From NCBI GenBank assembly GCA_002197995.1, contig NGZR01000009.1, positions 620,001 through 684,000 of the forward strand: 64,000 bases of DNA. The letters are read 5' to 3'. The stretch's first letter is position 1; every line of letters begins with the position of its first letter. Made by a program: the position numbers and the translations under genes. Shown piece after piece: positions 50,600 to 61,164 of this stretch. Source of the DNA: Gaeumannomyces sp. JS-464 (lineage: Eukaryota; Ascomycota; Sordariomycetes; Magnaporthales; Magnaporthaceae). The notes under the pieces were generated by a model. It saw only the letters and a list, made by a program, of their open reading frames with translations, was not told where the DNA came from and ran no database searches.

Positions 50600-51837
50600 T
50601 AGATTGACACTCAAGTCCATGATACCTTCGTCACCGTCTTCCATCTACATGCACATCCTCTCGCGTGCCCTCACATCATCTCCACTATCACTGCCAACGA
50701 CTTCACCGGCAAGATCTTCACGCCTAAGAAAACTTGGTGCTCTTGCCCGCAGAAGCCTGCATGACAGAGAGGTACTGAGCATTCGGAACATGTCGAGATC
50801 GAGGCGAAACAAATACTCCAGGGCTCGCGGGAATCCCAGGACCCGGAGTTCGAGCAGCTCAAACAGCCGAACCTCAAGGCCACGAGAGGTGTCCTTGGAG
50901 CCTCAAGGCAATGGCACGCACGGTAAAGTAGCGCTCTCACACAGATGCTGGACGATAGTCAACCACCGAAAACCCCGTGGACGAGCGACGAGCAAGAACG
51001 ACATCTCGCAGCCGGGCCAAGCCGCAGGCCAGGGCTGCACGCGAAGGCAGGAGCGGCAGCAAAAGAAGAGAGGACTGCTGTGCGGCGCCCAGCCCGACGA
51101 GGAGCAGCGTGGCAGCGGCTGGCCGTCACGCCCCAAGGACGGCGACGCTGCTGCTGCTGCTGCTGCTGCGCGCATACAATAGCGACAAGGATGAGCCCAA
51201 CGACGCCAGGGGCGGCAACGTCGCGCTGGCAGGCACTGCTTCCGAGACGCACAAGCCCTGCGGCCAGTGCGAGCACGTGTCGCGGCAGAACCGGTGGCTG
51301 TACCGGGACGTCATGGGCAGCCTGTCCTTCTGGGCGGCCTCGGTCGGCGTCCTCCCGGCCGGCGATGTCGGCGCAGGTCCGAGGACGGGGGCCGCCGCCG
51401 AGGAGATGGACTGGCGCCGCGAGCACATCTACGTCATCCCCGCCGACCACCGGAAGCTGACGGACGAGGAGATGAGGGCGGCGCTCCGCGCCGGGCCGGG
51501 CTTTCCGTGGCGCCAGGACCAGCACCACGAGCCACAGCACCAGCGCCAGCATTGCTTCTTCCCCACTATGCCGCCGCCGCTGATCTCTGGCGAGGCACCT
51601 GAGAATCGCCATGCCCAGAGTGCCGTCGGCACAGAGCGGGTGGCGGCGGCGGTGGCAGCGAAGCCCCCGCACGATGAGGACACCAGTCGCTCTTGGGGCG
51701 ATGGCCGTAGCGGCGGCGGTCTGGCGAGTGCCAACTGTCCGCCTCCGCTGCTGCCTATACTGCGCGGCCCCTTCCCTGGCGGTAGTAGCGGGACCGTCGA
51801 GAACCCCTTCAAGACCCCGTCGAGATGGGCGAACTGA
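50600..51837 (+). pseudogene. Frame-disrupted coding region, unknown product
   Basis: Coding-like peptides follow one another in changing frames: HVEIEAKQILQGSRESQ (about 50790-50840), a QPPKTPWTSDEQERHL stretch (about 50962), GLLCGAQPDEEQRGSG (about 51078), then a long frame from about 51175 to the TGA at 51835-51837. That last part contains CGQCEHVSRQNRWLYRDV, MDWRREHIYVIPADH and KLTDEEMRAALRAGPGFPW, which looks like genuine protein, followed by a low-complexity tail. Frame changes occur near 51065 and in a GCT repeat at about 51144-51170. No family is recognised. It may be a real gene with sequencing indels or a decayed gene. Confidence 0.4.
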
Positions 51838-52237
51838 GACGCTGAGTAGGTCCTTGCCCTGTGCCTGCAATTGCCTGAGATGGTCAACAGGGCGCTTTGT
51901 ATTTGCGTTGTCGGAGCTTGAGGAGGATGTCTGCCCCGTCCAGAGCCCCCATCTTGTAGATCCTTGACCCCAGATGTCGATGTTTTTGTATTCACGAAGC
52001 TGAGCCCTGCTGGCCAGCTGCGACTGAGAGCTGTCTGTCGGAGTATGATGGCGGATGTACACGTTCTTGTCGGTTGCGAATCACGATGGCGGGCTGCGGG
52101 AGGAGAGAGAACCGTTGGTGCCAACGCGGAGTGTCCCTCGCCAACCCCGCGTCCTTGTGCGCGGAATTCACCGCGCCTCTGCAATAATTCGGGCCAGAGA
52201 CGCCTCTACTGAAGAGAGATACTGAGCACTTGACTCC
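51838..52237. other. Intergenic, upstream of P-loop gene
   Basis: Four hundred bases with no gene evident; presumably the promoter of the P-loop kinase-like gene. Confidence 0.5.
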
Positions 52238-52882
52238 ATGCGATTTATCTCACATCCATCAATAAACCCAATGCCCGAAGATGGCCCAGCGGCCGCCAGG
52301 CCCAAAGTTTTCATTCAGATGTCGGGCGCGCCCGGCGCCGGGAAAAGCTCCATGGCGAGGCTCCTGCAGCAATCGACCGGCGGCCTCGTCATCGGCCACG
52401 ACGTCATCAGGCCATCCCTGCTCCAATCCACCGACGGCCTCCTCTCCTTCGACCAGGCCGCCAGGATGGCCTACAGCCTGCAGTGGGCGCTCGCCGAGTC
52501 GGCGATGCAGCAGGGGCTCGCGGCCTTCATAGTGGACAGCACCTGCAACTCGGCCGAGGTCGTCAGCCGCGGCTCGGGGCTGGCCGCGCGGCACGGGTTT
52601 GCCTACTGGTACGTCGAGTGCAGAGTCGCTGATGTTGACCTGCTGGACCGGAGGCTGCGTGCCAGGGAGCGCCCGATGGCGAGCCAGCGGACCGCCGTCG
52701 ATGAGCCACCCGTGGCTGCGGCTGGGGCGAGGGCGGGCGAGGATTCGTGCGCCCTGTTCAGGAGGTGGATTGACTTCCCGTGTCGCCCTTCAGCGGAGGA
52801 GAGGATTATTGTGGTGGATTCGAGCGCCGACTTGGAGACGGGGAGAGATTTCGTTTTGCAGAAGATCTTTGCTGGTGTTTGA
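52238..52882 (+). CDS. P-loop kinase-like protein (AAA_33 / polynucleotide-kinase-like)
   Basis: A single exon encoding 214 aa from the ATG at 52238, or 203 aa from the in-frame ATG at 52271. The second start (MPEDGPAAARPKVF) puts the first beta strand near the N-terminus and is equally likely. A Walker A motif, GAPGAGKS, lies at residues 30-37. GHDVIRPSLL supplies the Asp-x-x-Arg position typical of small-molecule or nucleic-acid kinases, FIVDSTCNS resembles the second Asp motif, and RRLRARERP fits an Arg-rich lid. The fold resembles AAA_33, zeta-type and chloramphenicol-phosphotransferase-type kinases. No antitoxin-like partner gene is adjacent, so a toxin role is not suggested. The substrate is unknown. 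The frame is intact. Confidence 0.8.
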   Translation: MRFISHPSINPMPEDGPAAARPKVFIQMSGAPGAGKSSMARLLQQSTGGLVIGHDVIRPSLLQSTDGLLSFDQAARMAYSLQWALAESAMQQGLAAFIVDSTCNSAEVVSRGSGLAARHGFAYWYVECRVADVDLLDRRLRARERPMASQRTAVDEPPVAAAGARAGEDSCALFRRWIDFPCRPSAEERIIVVDSSADLETGRDFVLQKIFAGV

Positions 52883-52926
52883 GGCGAGACCGGTCTTCAT
52901 GTCAAAGATATCCAGAAAGGTGTACA

Positions 52927-52932
52927 AATAAA
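52927..52932 (+). terminator. AATAAA polyadenylation signal
   Basis: Perfect AATAAA 45 nt after the stop of the P-loop gene, followed by T/A-rich sequence. A plausible 3'-end signal. Confidence 0.45.
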
Positions 52933-53303
52933 GTAGGATTTATTTGTATATCTATCTACCTGTCGCGTGAGAAAGCAGAAGAAAATAGGGTCCAACAATT
53001 CCCGGGATATATCCACCAAAGAAGAAAAAGAGAGTGTAGTAATACATGCGGTAAGAAAGGAAGAGATAGAAACAAGTGAAAGTGCACGCGCGTAGGCATA
53101 AACGCCTGACAGGAACGACAAATAAGCAAAAAGCCAACCGTAAAGCCAGTCTAGCCGTCCCATACTTACCCAGAAACTGTGATGATAACGCCCACCATCC
53201 ATCAACAAAATACTCTACCCGTCTAGCGTCCCTCCCACGCCCTTCTCTACTCACCCGGCCTCCCAGAATATGCCGGCCTCAGTCCCCGTCGCAGCCAGCC
53301 ACG
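52933..53303. other. Intergenic between convergent genes
   Basis: About 370 nt of 3' flanking DNA shared by the P-loop gene (plus) and the FHA kinase (minus). No gene. Confidence 0.6.
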
Positions 53304-55399
53304 CTAGATAAACACGTAGCTGGCCTCGACCGCGCGCCCCATGGCCATGTACTTGTCCGCGGCAGCGGCGAGGGCCTGCTCCCTCCTGCGGGCGTCCAGC
53401 GGCGTCGACGCGCGGTGCTTCCTGACCCCGTCGCGCCCGGCGCGGTCCGGCCCGATCTTGCTCCACACGCGCGACCCGCCGCCCCTCTTGCGGGTCTTGG
53501 GGCGGCCGTTGGCGGGCCGTCGGTGCCGCACGCGTACTCCCGGCCTGCCGCCGCCGCCGGGCTGGAACCGCGTGCGGGAGCGCACCAGGGACGCGCCGAT
53601 CTGCAGCGTGCCTAGGCGTCTGGGCTCGGTCGGGCCGAATGGCGGCGGTGTGGATGGCGGCCGGGTCGGAGCCCCGGTGGCCTCGGGGGTAACGGCGGCT
53701 GGCAGCGCTGGCAGCGGTGCCCGGGTAGAAGTGGCAGGAGTCGACGTCTCGGCGTCGCAAGTGAACGGCTGCAGCTTAGGAATCGCGGGCTTGCTCGAGC
53801 TCAGGCCCCTTGAATCAAAGTAAACGACAAGGAGCTGCGCCGCGGACGCGCGGTGGTCAGGGTTCTGTTTCCCGATGTGCGCCAGGAGTGGATGGAGGCT
53901 GGCTTCGGTTTCCACCGCGTCTGTGAGCGATTCTCGCGATGTGTCGACCGGTGGGAACTTGTTGAGGACGTTGAGAATTGTCGCGGAGAAGGACCAAATG
54001 TCGACCTTGGGGCTCAGAATGATGGTTTTGCCCAGCTCCGTCTCTGGGGCCATGTACTCCTTGGTGCCGCAGCACGAGACCTCCCGACCCCGATACTCGA
54101 CGAGCCCGAAGTCGGCAAGCTGGAACATGTACCCGCCACCAGAGAGAGCCTTGAATAGAATATTGCCAGGCTTGACGTCGCGGTGGATGAGGTTTTCACA
54201 GTCCAGGTAGTCGAGTGCGCTGAGGATCTGCTCGGCCAAGGGGAAGCAGAGGCTCAAACGAGCGCCATCGTCCATGGGTTCCACGAGCGCGTTCAGAGAC
54301 CCGTCATGCAGTGGCATGAACATCTCTAGATGCTCAGGATCCGAGTCGTCGTAACCCAGGATCTCTATGATATGAGGCTGAAGGGGGTTGTTAACGGTAT
54401 GGAGAGAGCAAGGCGGAGCAGTGAATACAAGCAAGATTGACTTACGTGGTCGAGGTCCTGGAGAATCCCAATCTCTTGCTGAAGGAATTGCAGCGCATCT
54501 TGCCTCTTGGCTTCAATCTTAGCCATCTCGGCGCCGCCCGTCCTAGTGTCACCCATCTGAACGTCGCCCATTTCCACATTGCTCGTCTCGGGATCGGTTC
54601 CAGCCTCGGTTTCGCTGTAGGGCCTGGCCTTGGTGACTGAGTTCTGGAGATCTTGGGGGTCTCTGACGCTCTTGATGGCGAAGGCATGACCGGTCCGCTG
54701 GTCGAAAGCCCGGTAGACTATGCCAAAGCCGCCCTTACCGAGAGTTTGGCGGAGGGGTTTGATATCCTTGAAGACGGATTGATTCGAGCTGGCCAGACGG
54801 CCACGGTACCACGACAAGTCCCTGACGCCCCAGTCGTGTTCCGTTGGTTGGTCCCGTGATCTGGCATTTGCCATGCGTTCCATGGAGGTCTTGTAGCCCA
54901 GGAGCACATTCTGCTTGAGAAGGCCAACATTCCGCTCAGGGTCATCGGAGAGCGTTGCCCAGACGAGCTTGAACCCGTAAGAGACGATGGAGAGTGTGTA
55001 GCTGGTGCCGTAGACGATGACGCCGCCTCCGTGTACGGTCTCGTTGCCACCATCTGAAGTTGATGGACGGAGTGCTACCGACTTCGAGGCGGTGGCATTG
55101 CTTTTGAACGAAAGCACGACAAGGCTGGTCGTTGGGTTGAACTCGAAAGCAACGTGGACGCGAGACATGGGGTTCTCGGGAGTGTCATCAGGAAGAATCA
55201 GATCGGCATTACGGCCCAGAGTGGTCATGATGTTGCCTTCGGGGGCTGTGGGAACATGAAAGCCGACCTCTAAACCCCGCTGATTGTCCTGGCTTCTGGA
55301 AGCGAAACGCCTGTTGTCGGGGTGATCGAGAGCATCGTGGGCAAGGTGGTTGAGTGGCAGAAGATGGAAGAGGGTGCTCGGGTTTGGAGACCTAACCAT
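53304..55399 (-). CDS. FHA-domain serine/threonine protein kinase
   Basis: A two-exon gene (55399-54446 and 54377-53304; GTAAGT..CTTCAG, phase 0) encoding 675 aa in an intact frame. An N-terminal FHA-like domain spans about 45-150, with the phosphothreonine-binding signature GRNADLILPDD..MSRVH at 62-82. The kinase domain starts near 215: Gly loop LGKGGFGIVY (220-229), Lys243 in FAIK, alpha-C Glu309, HRDVKPGN at 383-390, DFG at 407-409 and MAPET at 427-431. All key catalytic residues are present. A roughly 50-aa insert, rich in acidic residues and with a repeated MGD (VEMGDVQMGD), separates Lys243 from helix C. The C-terminus is Pro/Thr-rich, then strongly basic (GGGGRPGVRVRHRR). The order FHA then kinase resembles Rad53/Cds1/Dun1, but the insert and tail do not. 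A signalling role in phospho-dependent complexes is inferred. Confidence 0.85.
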
Positions 55400-55741
55400 C
55401 TCAGTTGTGAGAGGTCTTGTAGGCGACCGTGGAGGGGATTCCCCGGACGAGAGGTGATGGTGGATGACAGAATACGCAATGCAGAAACAAGGGACAGAAT
55501 GGTGCTGGAAATGGGAGGAAAAGAACGCTATAAAAAAGGGATAGATAACGGAATGGTCAAATCCGAGGTGGAAGTGTACAAAATCGAGAGCAGGAAAGGA
55601 GGGCGAGGCTATTAGCGGAAGTGATAGGAGAGGAAGGATCGAAAGAGGAGGTAGAACGACAAGATGGGAGAAGTATGGTAATAAATCTCAAGAGATTTAG
55701 CCAACCTTGAGCAAACGGGTTTAAAGAGGTACACACGAGAC

Positions 55742-56309
55742 CTAGATGCTACAGCCCAAAGACGGCCAACAGCCATGCTTGTGACGGAGGCGATTGGACT
55801 GGAGCCCCGAAACATCGAGCGGGTAGCGGTCTCTCGATATGGCTTCCGACAACCAAGCCAGCATCGGCGTCGGCGAGGCGAAATCGCCCAGGTCATTGTC
55901 TCCGGTGTGAAACTCACATCCGAGGAGGTCGCCGCCACATTCACCGAGGTTGGGGATTGCGAGGCCGTCAGGGCAAGCCAGCACCGAAGGGTATGGTATC
56001 TTGTTTGCAGCGAAGATATTGGTGTTGCTCTCGCGCCAAGATCTAGCCTTGCCGCCGGCACAAGCATCTTGATCCGGCAGCTTGCCCATAACTAGCTGAC
56101 AAGTCGTGTTTCTAAGGCGCCCAGCGCACCGGGTGGAGCCTTGGAAGCTCTCCTCATAAAGCCCGGAAGCCATCAAAACAAAAGCCTTTTGGGTCGTGCT
56201 CGAGAGCATCGTCTTTAGCAAGAAAATTAGATGGAATCGCTTCCAGACGTGACATGTTGGCCATCCGCTGGGAAGTGATGCTGGCATCGGAGCCCATTGT
56301 CTTCGCCAT
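55742..56309 (-). CDS. Doubtful ORF, Cys-containing protein of unknown function
   Basis: From an ATG at 56309 a minus-strand frame gives MAKTMGSDASITSQRM..AIPSNFLAKDDALEHDP. After a one-base frame change near 56160 it continues as YEESFQGSTRCAGRLRN, KLPDQDACAGGKARSW and ACPDGLAIPNLGECGGDLLG, ending at a TAG at 55742-55744. Codon choice is typical of the genes here (GGC, CTC, GAC, AAC). The second half has several Cys in a pattern that suggests disulphides, yet no signal peptide is seen. No family is recognised. It lies 342 nt upstream of the FHA kinase on the same strand. The frame change may be a sequencing error, or the model may be wrong. Confidence 0.35.
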
Positions 56310-57128
56310 AGCTGGTCTCTCAAGAGGTCGAGCAGTAGGACCAAGGCTGGAAGGGCGCGGCCTTCAACACACTCGTGCAGGCTCCCTGCAGCGGCCCAGG
56401 GGAGGTCGTAAGGGGCATGGCCGTGCTGGGCTCGCAAGCAATGTCCGGCGCATGATGCTCGGCGGCTGCAAAAGGCGGGGGTCGTGTGCAGGAGTGGTGG
56501 AGGCCAACAGGTACACCTGCAATCAAATTGATGCAATTTAGGTCGATTCAAAAAGTTAAACGCGCGTGTAAGCAATGTTGGCACGATGGTGCATCTAGGT
56601 AGCTTCGGTGGGAGGGCGACAAAAGATGGCCAACAGCCACGCCCGCAACAGGTCCTGGCCAATCAATTGCCGCCCGCTCTAAGGCCCGCCAGGAGCTCAG
56701 CCAATCAGCGCGTTCTAGTGTAAGGGCGGCTATGGTGCTCTGCCTGCTGCGATACTCAGCCACTCAGGGCAGGTCGCTGGATGCTTGACAGCATTTGACA
56801 GCGGTTCGTGTTGGTGGCACTGGGTGCCTCGCTCATGCCTTGGATCCCTCCGATACAATAGCGACTGCTTTGGCGCGCATTTCGTACCGGGAACGGGCAT
56901 CCTGGCTTCGCCTTTATTCTCCCACCGTGTTTTTAAAGAGACGGAGCTTCCACCCTCTCCAAGAACTCGCCCGCGCAAACAATTGGGCCTCACGCAACCA
57001 AAACCTGGGCGTGCAAACGGGAACTGACAGAACAGAAGAACGGACAACCGCAAGTCAATCCATCATCTTCACCCGCCCATTCAACAGCTCCTCTAACAAC
57101 TTCGTGCCTTAGAATTCTCTTGAGGACA
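56310..57128. other. Intergenic, promoter of AT-hook gene
   Basis: 0.8 kb with no gene apparent. It is divergent between the doubtful minus-strand ORF and the AT-hook protein gene. Confidence 0.55.
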
Positions 57129-60006
57129 ATGTTTCCTTTCCGCGATCCGTCCCGATCTCGCAATGTCCCGCATAGGGGCCCAGCAATTCCAAATCCGTTT
57201 CGGGAACAACGGACCACTCTTGGAGCAGCTCCTCAAGCTCCGTCTCGAGCATTACAATCACAGTCCGCCCTCGAGCAAGCCCCGCCACCTACAGCCTCAG
57301 CCAACAGCGTCCGCCTCGACCCGTTCCGATGGCCGGCCGGCTACACACCCCCCATGCCCATCATCGCAGTTGAAAACGAAAAACCGGCCCCGGGCCCAGA
57401 CGAGCTGTCAGACAGCGACGATGCTGAGCCGCTGCCAGAAGATGTTCGAAAAGCCATGGAACGTCCTTTGGACATGAATGGCATCTCTGATATCGCAACT
57501 ACGGCGTACTACCTGCTCACCCCCAAGTTCATGTACTTGACCGAGTTACGGGCAGAGTTCCGGCGCCAGCTCCCGGATGGCTGCGACTTCGAACAAGGGA
57601 AGAGCTGGGCGACGCTAAAGCGACATCGTCAACTTGCCGTTAGAGCTCGCCACTTCGTCAAAGCCCGCTGGCAGAAGCTTGGAATCTGGAATCCGGCATG
57701 GGGCTTCCCTGGGCGCAATTCACAACCTGGCGACGACGTTGAGAACTGGAAGTGGAAATGGGAGCCGCAAGACGCAGACAAGAATACTATTTGGCTCCGC
57801 AGATGGAGACATCTGCGAACTGAGCTCCAGTATCGCATGCACCAACGCTATGACGCGCGGGGGACCGCCCATGCCGTCTGGGGATTTGGATATGACGGAT
57901 CTCGGCCTGCTCCTGAGCTCGGCGGGGCAGCTTTTCTTCTCACCAGGCCCTGGTTTGTCTGGCACGTTGAACGTGCGGAGGAGGACGTCAGATTCCTGCG
58001 CTGGAAACCAACACCCGGTGGCCGTCGCCGACGCAAAGCTCTCGCTCGGCAAATACTTTCTCGGAGACATCGGAGACAGTGGGAGCGACGAGGCGAGTAC
58101 CGGCACATTGGCGGCAATCCCAAACATCCCGGACCCTGTCATTGGAAGTGGAAGAATGAACCCTCCTCACTAGAGCCCGCGGAGCCGTCGGAAAACCGCC
58201 GCAGGCGCGAGTTTCCCAGCCCGTCACATACCCGAGAGCGCAGTCCCGACATATCCTACACACCTTCCGAGGCCGACGAGCTAGAATACCTCGAGCGTCC
58301 CAAAACCCGACAACCTCAAGGCTACTGGACTGGAAATGACGGTCTGCCCGGTCAGTGCAAGGATCCGGACGAATATGCGTCCTCCACGCCGTCCTCTCCT
58401 CGGACGCGGTTCGCGCGACTTGGGCCGATTCCGGATCTTTATCGCCCAGGAGGCCAGAGAACCCGAGAGATCTGGCTGGAACACAAGCAGCTCATCGAGA
58501 CCGCCCTGAAGGCGGAGAGGGGGACGAAGCAGAGCTGCCTGATCATACCACAGCACCACCTCTGCCTCTCTCTCCTCGATCACAATTCGCCCGGCTTGGT
58601 CCAATGCCTTGTGGCCTGTTCAGCGAGGCCTCGAATGAGTGCGACGAGTGGCGGGAGAAAAGGGAAGAGATTGAGGTCGCCTTGAAAGCGGTTGAGGGAG
58701 ATCATGCCGAGTTACCCGGGAATTGGCGGCCGGCCACTCCTCCTACATCTCTTTCCCCTCACAGACGACTCACGCGGCTCGGACCAATGCCACCATACAG
58801 CAGCTTCAACAACCTCCAAGAGGAGTGGCTGAGAAGGAAGAAAGAGATAGACGATGCCTTCGAGGGACAGCAGACTTCCCAAGTCGAGCAGCTTGTGTCG
58901 GAGGATGTCCAGCCCACTTTGCACTATCACAACCCCGTGGATGAGCTGTCGGTCAAGGGTATCGAGCAAAGCGAAAAGGAAGTCGCCGACGGTGTGAACG
59001 CCTGTGCTGCGAACCCCGACCATATGCCCCAGAGGCAGCGGCGAACGAGCTCGGTAGTCAGCCGACAGCTCGACACCCTAAGATCGCGCTCGCCTCACCA
59101 TGAGGGGAGGACAGCATCCTCGAAGAAGCGTCCGGCCGAGGGGACATTGCCCGAGGACGCGCCAGCAGATAAGCGGGCACGTCTCATCCGAGCGGCGTCT
59201 GCGTCTGCTGCGGCAAAAGGCGGCCCGGGTGGTGATGTCGGTAACAATACCCCAATGCGCCAGCCCCTGGAGCAGGTGCAAGCCCGCGTGACAGCCACCG
59301 AAGCCCGCGCCCTGTCAGAGCCGCGGGCGCCCCATAGTGGTGAGAGCGGCACAGCTTCGAAGAAGCGCCCGGCAGAGATCCCCTCGCCCCAGGAACCACC
59401 GGCAAACAAGCGGATTCGTTTCGTCCAAGAGGAGAACGATCAGGTCGACCCAGTCAGGGAGGCTCGGACTTCTCCTGACGGCGCGCTTCCAACACCCGAA
59501 AAAGACGACGACACGCCGCGCCGTGGCCGCGGCCGCCCGAGAAAGAAGCCCGACGCGAATGAGCCATCAGCTGCAGTGGAGCAGGAGACTATCGTCGTCG
59601 CGACACCCATCCGCAGCCGCGGCCGCCCGAAAAAGGGCAAGAGACTCCTGCGACCGTCACGCCCAGGCGCAACCGTGGTCGTCCGAGAAATGAGCCACAA
59701 GCCGCCCCTGCCGCGACGCCCACCAAGCGTGGGCGCGGCCGCCCCAGAAAGGAGCCTGACACAGTAGACCAGACCCCGAGGAAGAGCGATGCGGCCTCCG
59801 CCGTCACCCCGAAGCGCGCCCGGGGTCGCCCGCCCACACCGAAATCCGCTCCCAGCGTCCCGCCTACAAATGGTAGAAGGTCCGTCCGGGCCGCCACTGA
59901 GTCACCAACGCAGGGAGGGGCGCCGGTGGGAGCCGCAGAGGAGAGCACGACGCGGCGCACCAGGGCGGGGAGGGCTTCGAGGCCCCCAGAGCGATGGATG
60001 CCATAG
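57129..60006 (+). CDS. Large AT-hook protein with internal repeats
   Basis: A probable nuclear DNA-binding protein of 959 aa, intronless as read. It starts at the ATG at 57129 (MFPFRDPSRSRNVPHR). Residues 110-290 form a Trp-rich conserved-looking region (WATLKRHRQLAVRARHFVK, LGIWNPAWGFPG, ENWKWKWEP). Three tandem units of about 60 aa follow, each with an R-L-G-P-[IM]-P core: RFARLGPIP (about 58405), QFARLGPMP (about 58585) and RLTRLGPMP (about 58762). Each is followed by a charged helix (for example EKREEIEVALKAVEG). Two similar basic units follow (SSKKRPAEG..ADKRAR and SKKRPAEIP..ANKRIR), possible nuclear signals, then five AT-hooks (RRGRGRPRKK, RSRGRPKKG, RNRGRPRNE, KRGRGRPRKE, RARGRPP). 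One G seems missing in each of two G runs (58519-58523 and 59635-59637); adding both gives exactly 960 codons. No named family is recognised. Confidence 0.75.
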
Positions 60007-61164
60007 AAACAGTTGGGGAAAGAGGCCCGTGATCCTCCATTAGAGGATATCCATGTAATAGTACCATTTGTGTTAGTTTCTTGTTAGCTGCCGGGAAGTT
60101 GTGGCACTAGAGGCCATCTGGATGACGGCCATAGTAGCGCAGCGGGCGGCTTCGTTTGCCATTTGATCATTCTTCCTCCTCAATCCAGCGTTAGATTCAG
60201 CTTTTCCATCCCTGGGTACAAACTCGGCCTCGGCCAGTCGTCTTTGCCTCGGCACCCCCCTAAGTAGAGAGTCCACGGAGTCCTAACCACGTTTCTCTCG
60301 CATCTAGACTGAAATGCACGGCTTTTTCAGGGTTCTCTTACCCTTCATGCCTTGAACATGTAGTCATTATGCGTACCTTGAAATGTCGAACATCGCTATC
60401 ATCTCCCTGCCACCCTGCCCATATAGTCCCCTACATTCACTCGAGCGGTGAACGACGGGAGACGCCACCAAGAAGAAAGAAAGAAAAAATCAGGCGAGGG
60501 GCAAACTCTCACAATCCGGAACTCCCACCGCAAACTACCCCAAGAAACTGGCCTACCTCAAGGGCCCGAGGCATAGAAAAGACCCCCTCGCTGTTAAAGA
60601 TCACGCAGTGCCCGATAAGCAGGCAGGCAGGCCGGGTGTTTTCCCAAACCTTGCTGCAGGGACGTCTCGGCCTGACGCTTCCGCGGGCTGGTACCCAAAA
60701 GAGTCGTGAGAGCGAGACCTTGCGGGAAATTAAAGAATCATCAAGAACACGAAAAGGCCGAGCCCGGTATGAGGGAGAGCTGAATGTCTCTCGATATCGT
60801 GCATGGCCGTCATGGTTCCGTGCCAGATGCGCGGGTTGAGGGTTCAGGGGTGACCCCTGAGCCGATTTGCGTGTGCAAGGACAGCGTGCAAATTTGTGCA
60901 CCCTTCCATCCATTCGCCTCCATTTTTATCGGGACCCCTAGCACTATTAGCCACATTTTATTCTAACATGTCGAGTTGCCCTTTGTGACGCCATCAACCA
61001 AGTCCTTTGTAGCCGCATGCAGCATTGACGCCGTTTGTGCGACAGGTTCACGATTCCTGGGCCACTTCATCTGCTGTCTCAAGAAATAATTATTGAATTA
61101 CCGGTATTGCGTTCAAAGAGGCCAGCAAAAATATCCAAAAGCAAATCTACCCCTCCCATTCAAG
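60007..61164. other. Intergenic between convergent genes
   Basis: 1.16 kb between the AT-hook gene and the GH76 remnant. No gene seen. Confidence 0.6.

Noticed and set aside
50959..52062. 367-codon minus frame
   Set aside because: Antisense of the better coding-like plus-strand region; contains poly-Gln/Arg from the GCT repeat.
52238..52882. Zeta-type toxin interpretation of the P-loop kinase
   Set aside because: Only general kinase-fold motifs are seen and there is no antitoxin-like neighbour; many harmless fungal kinases share the fold.
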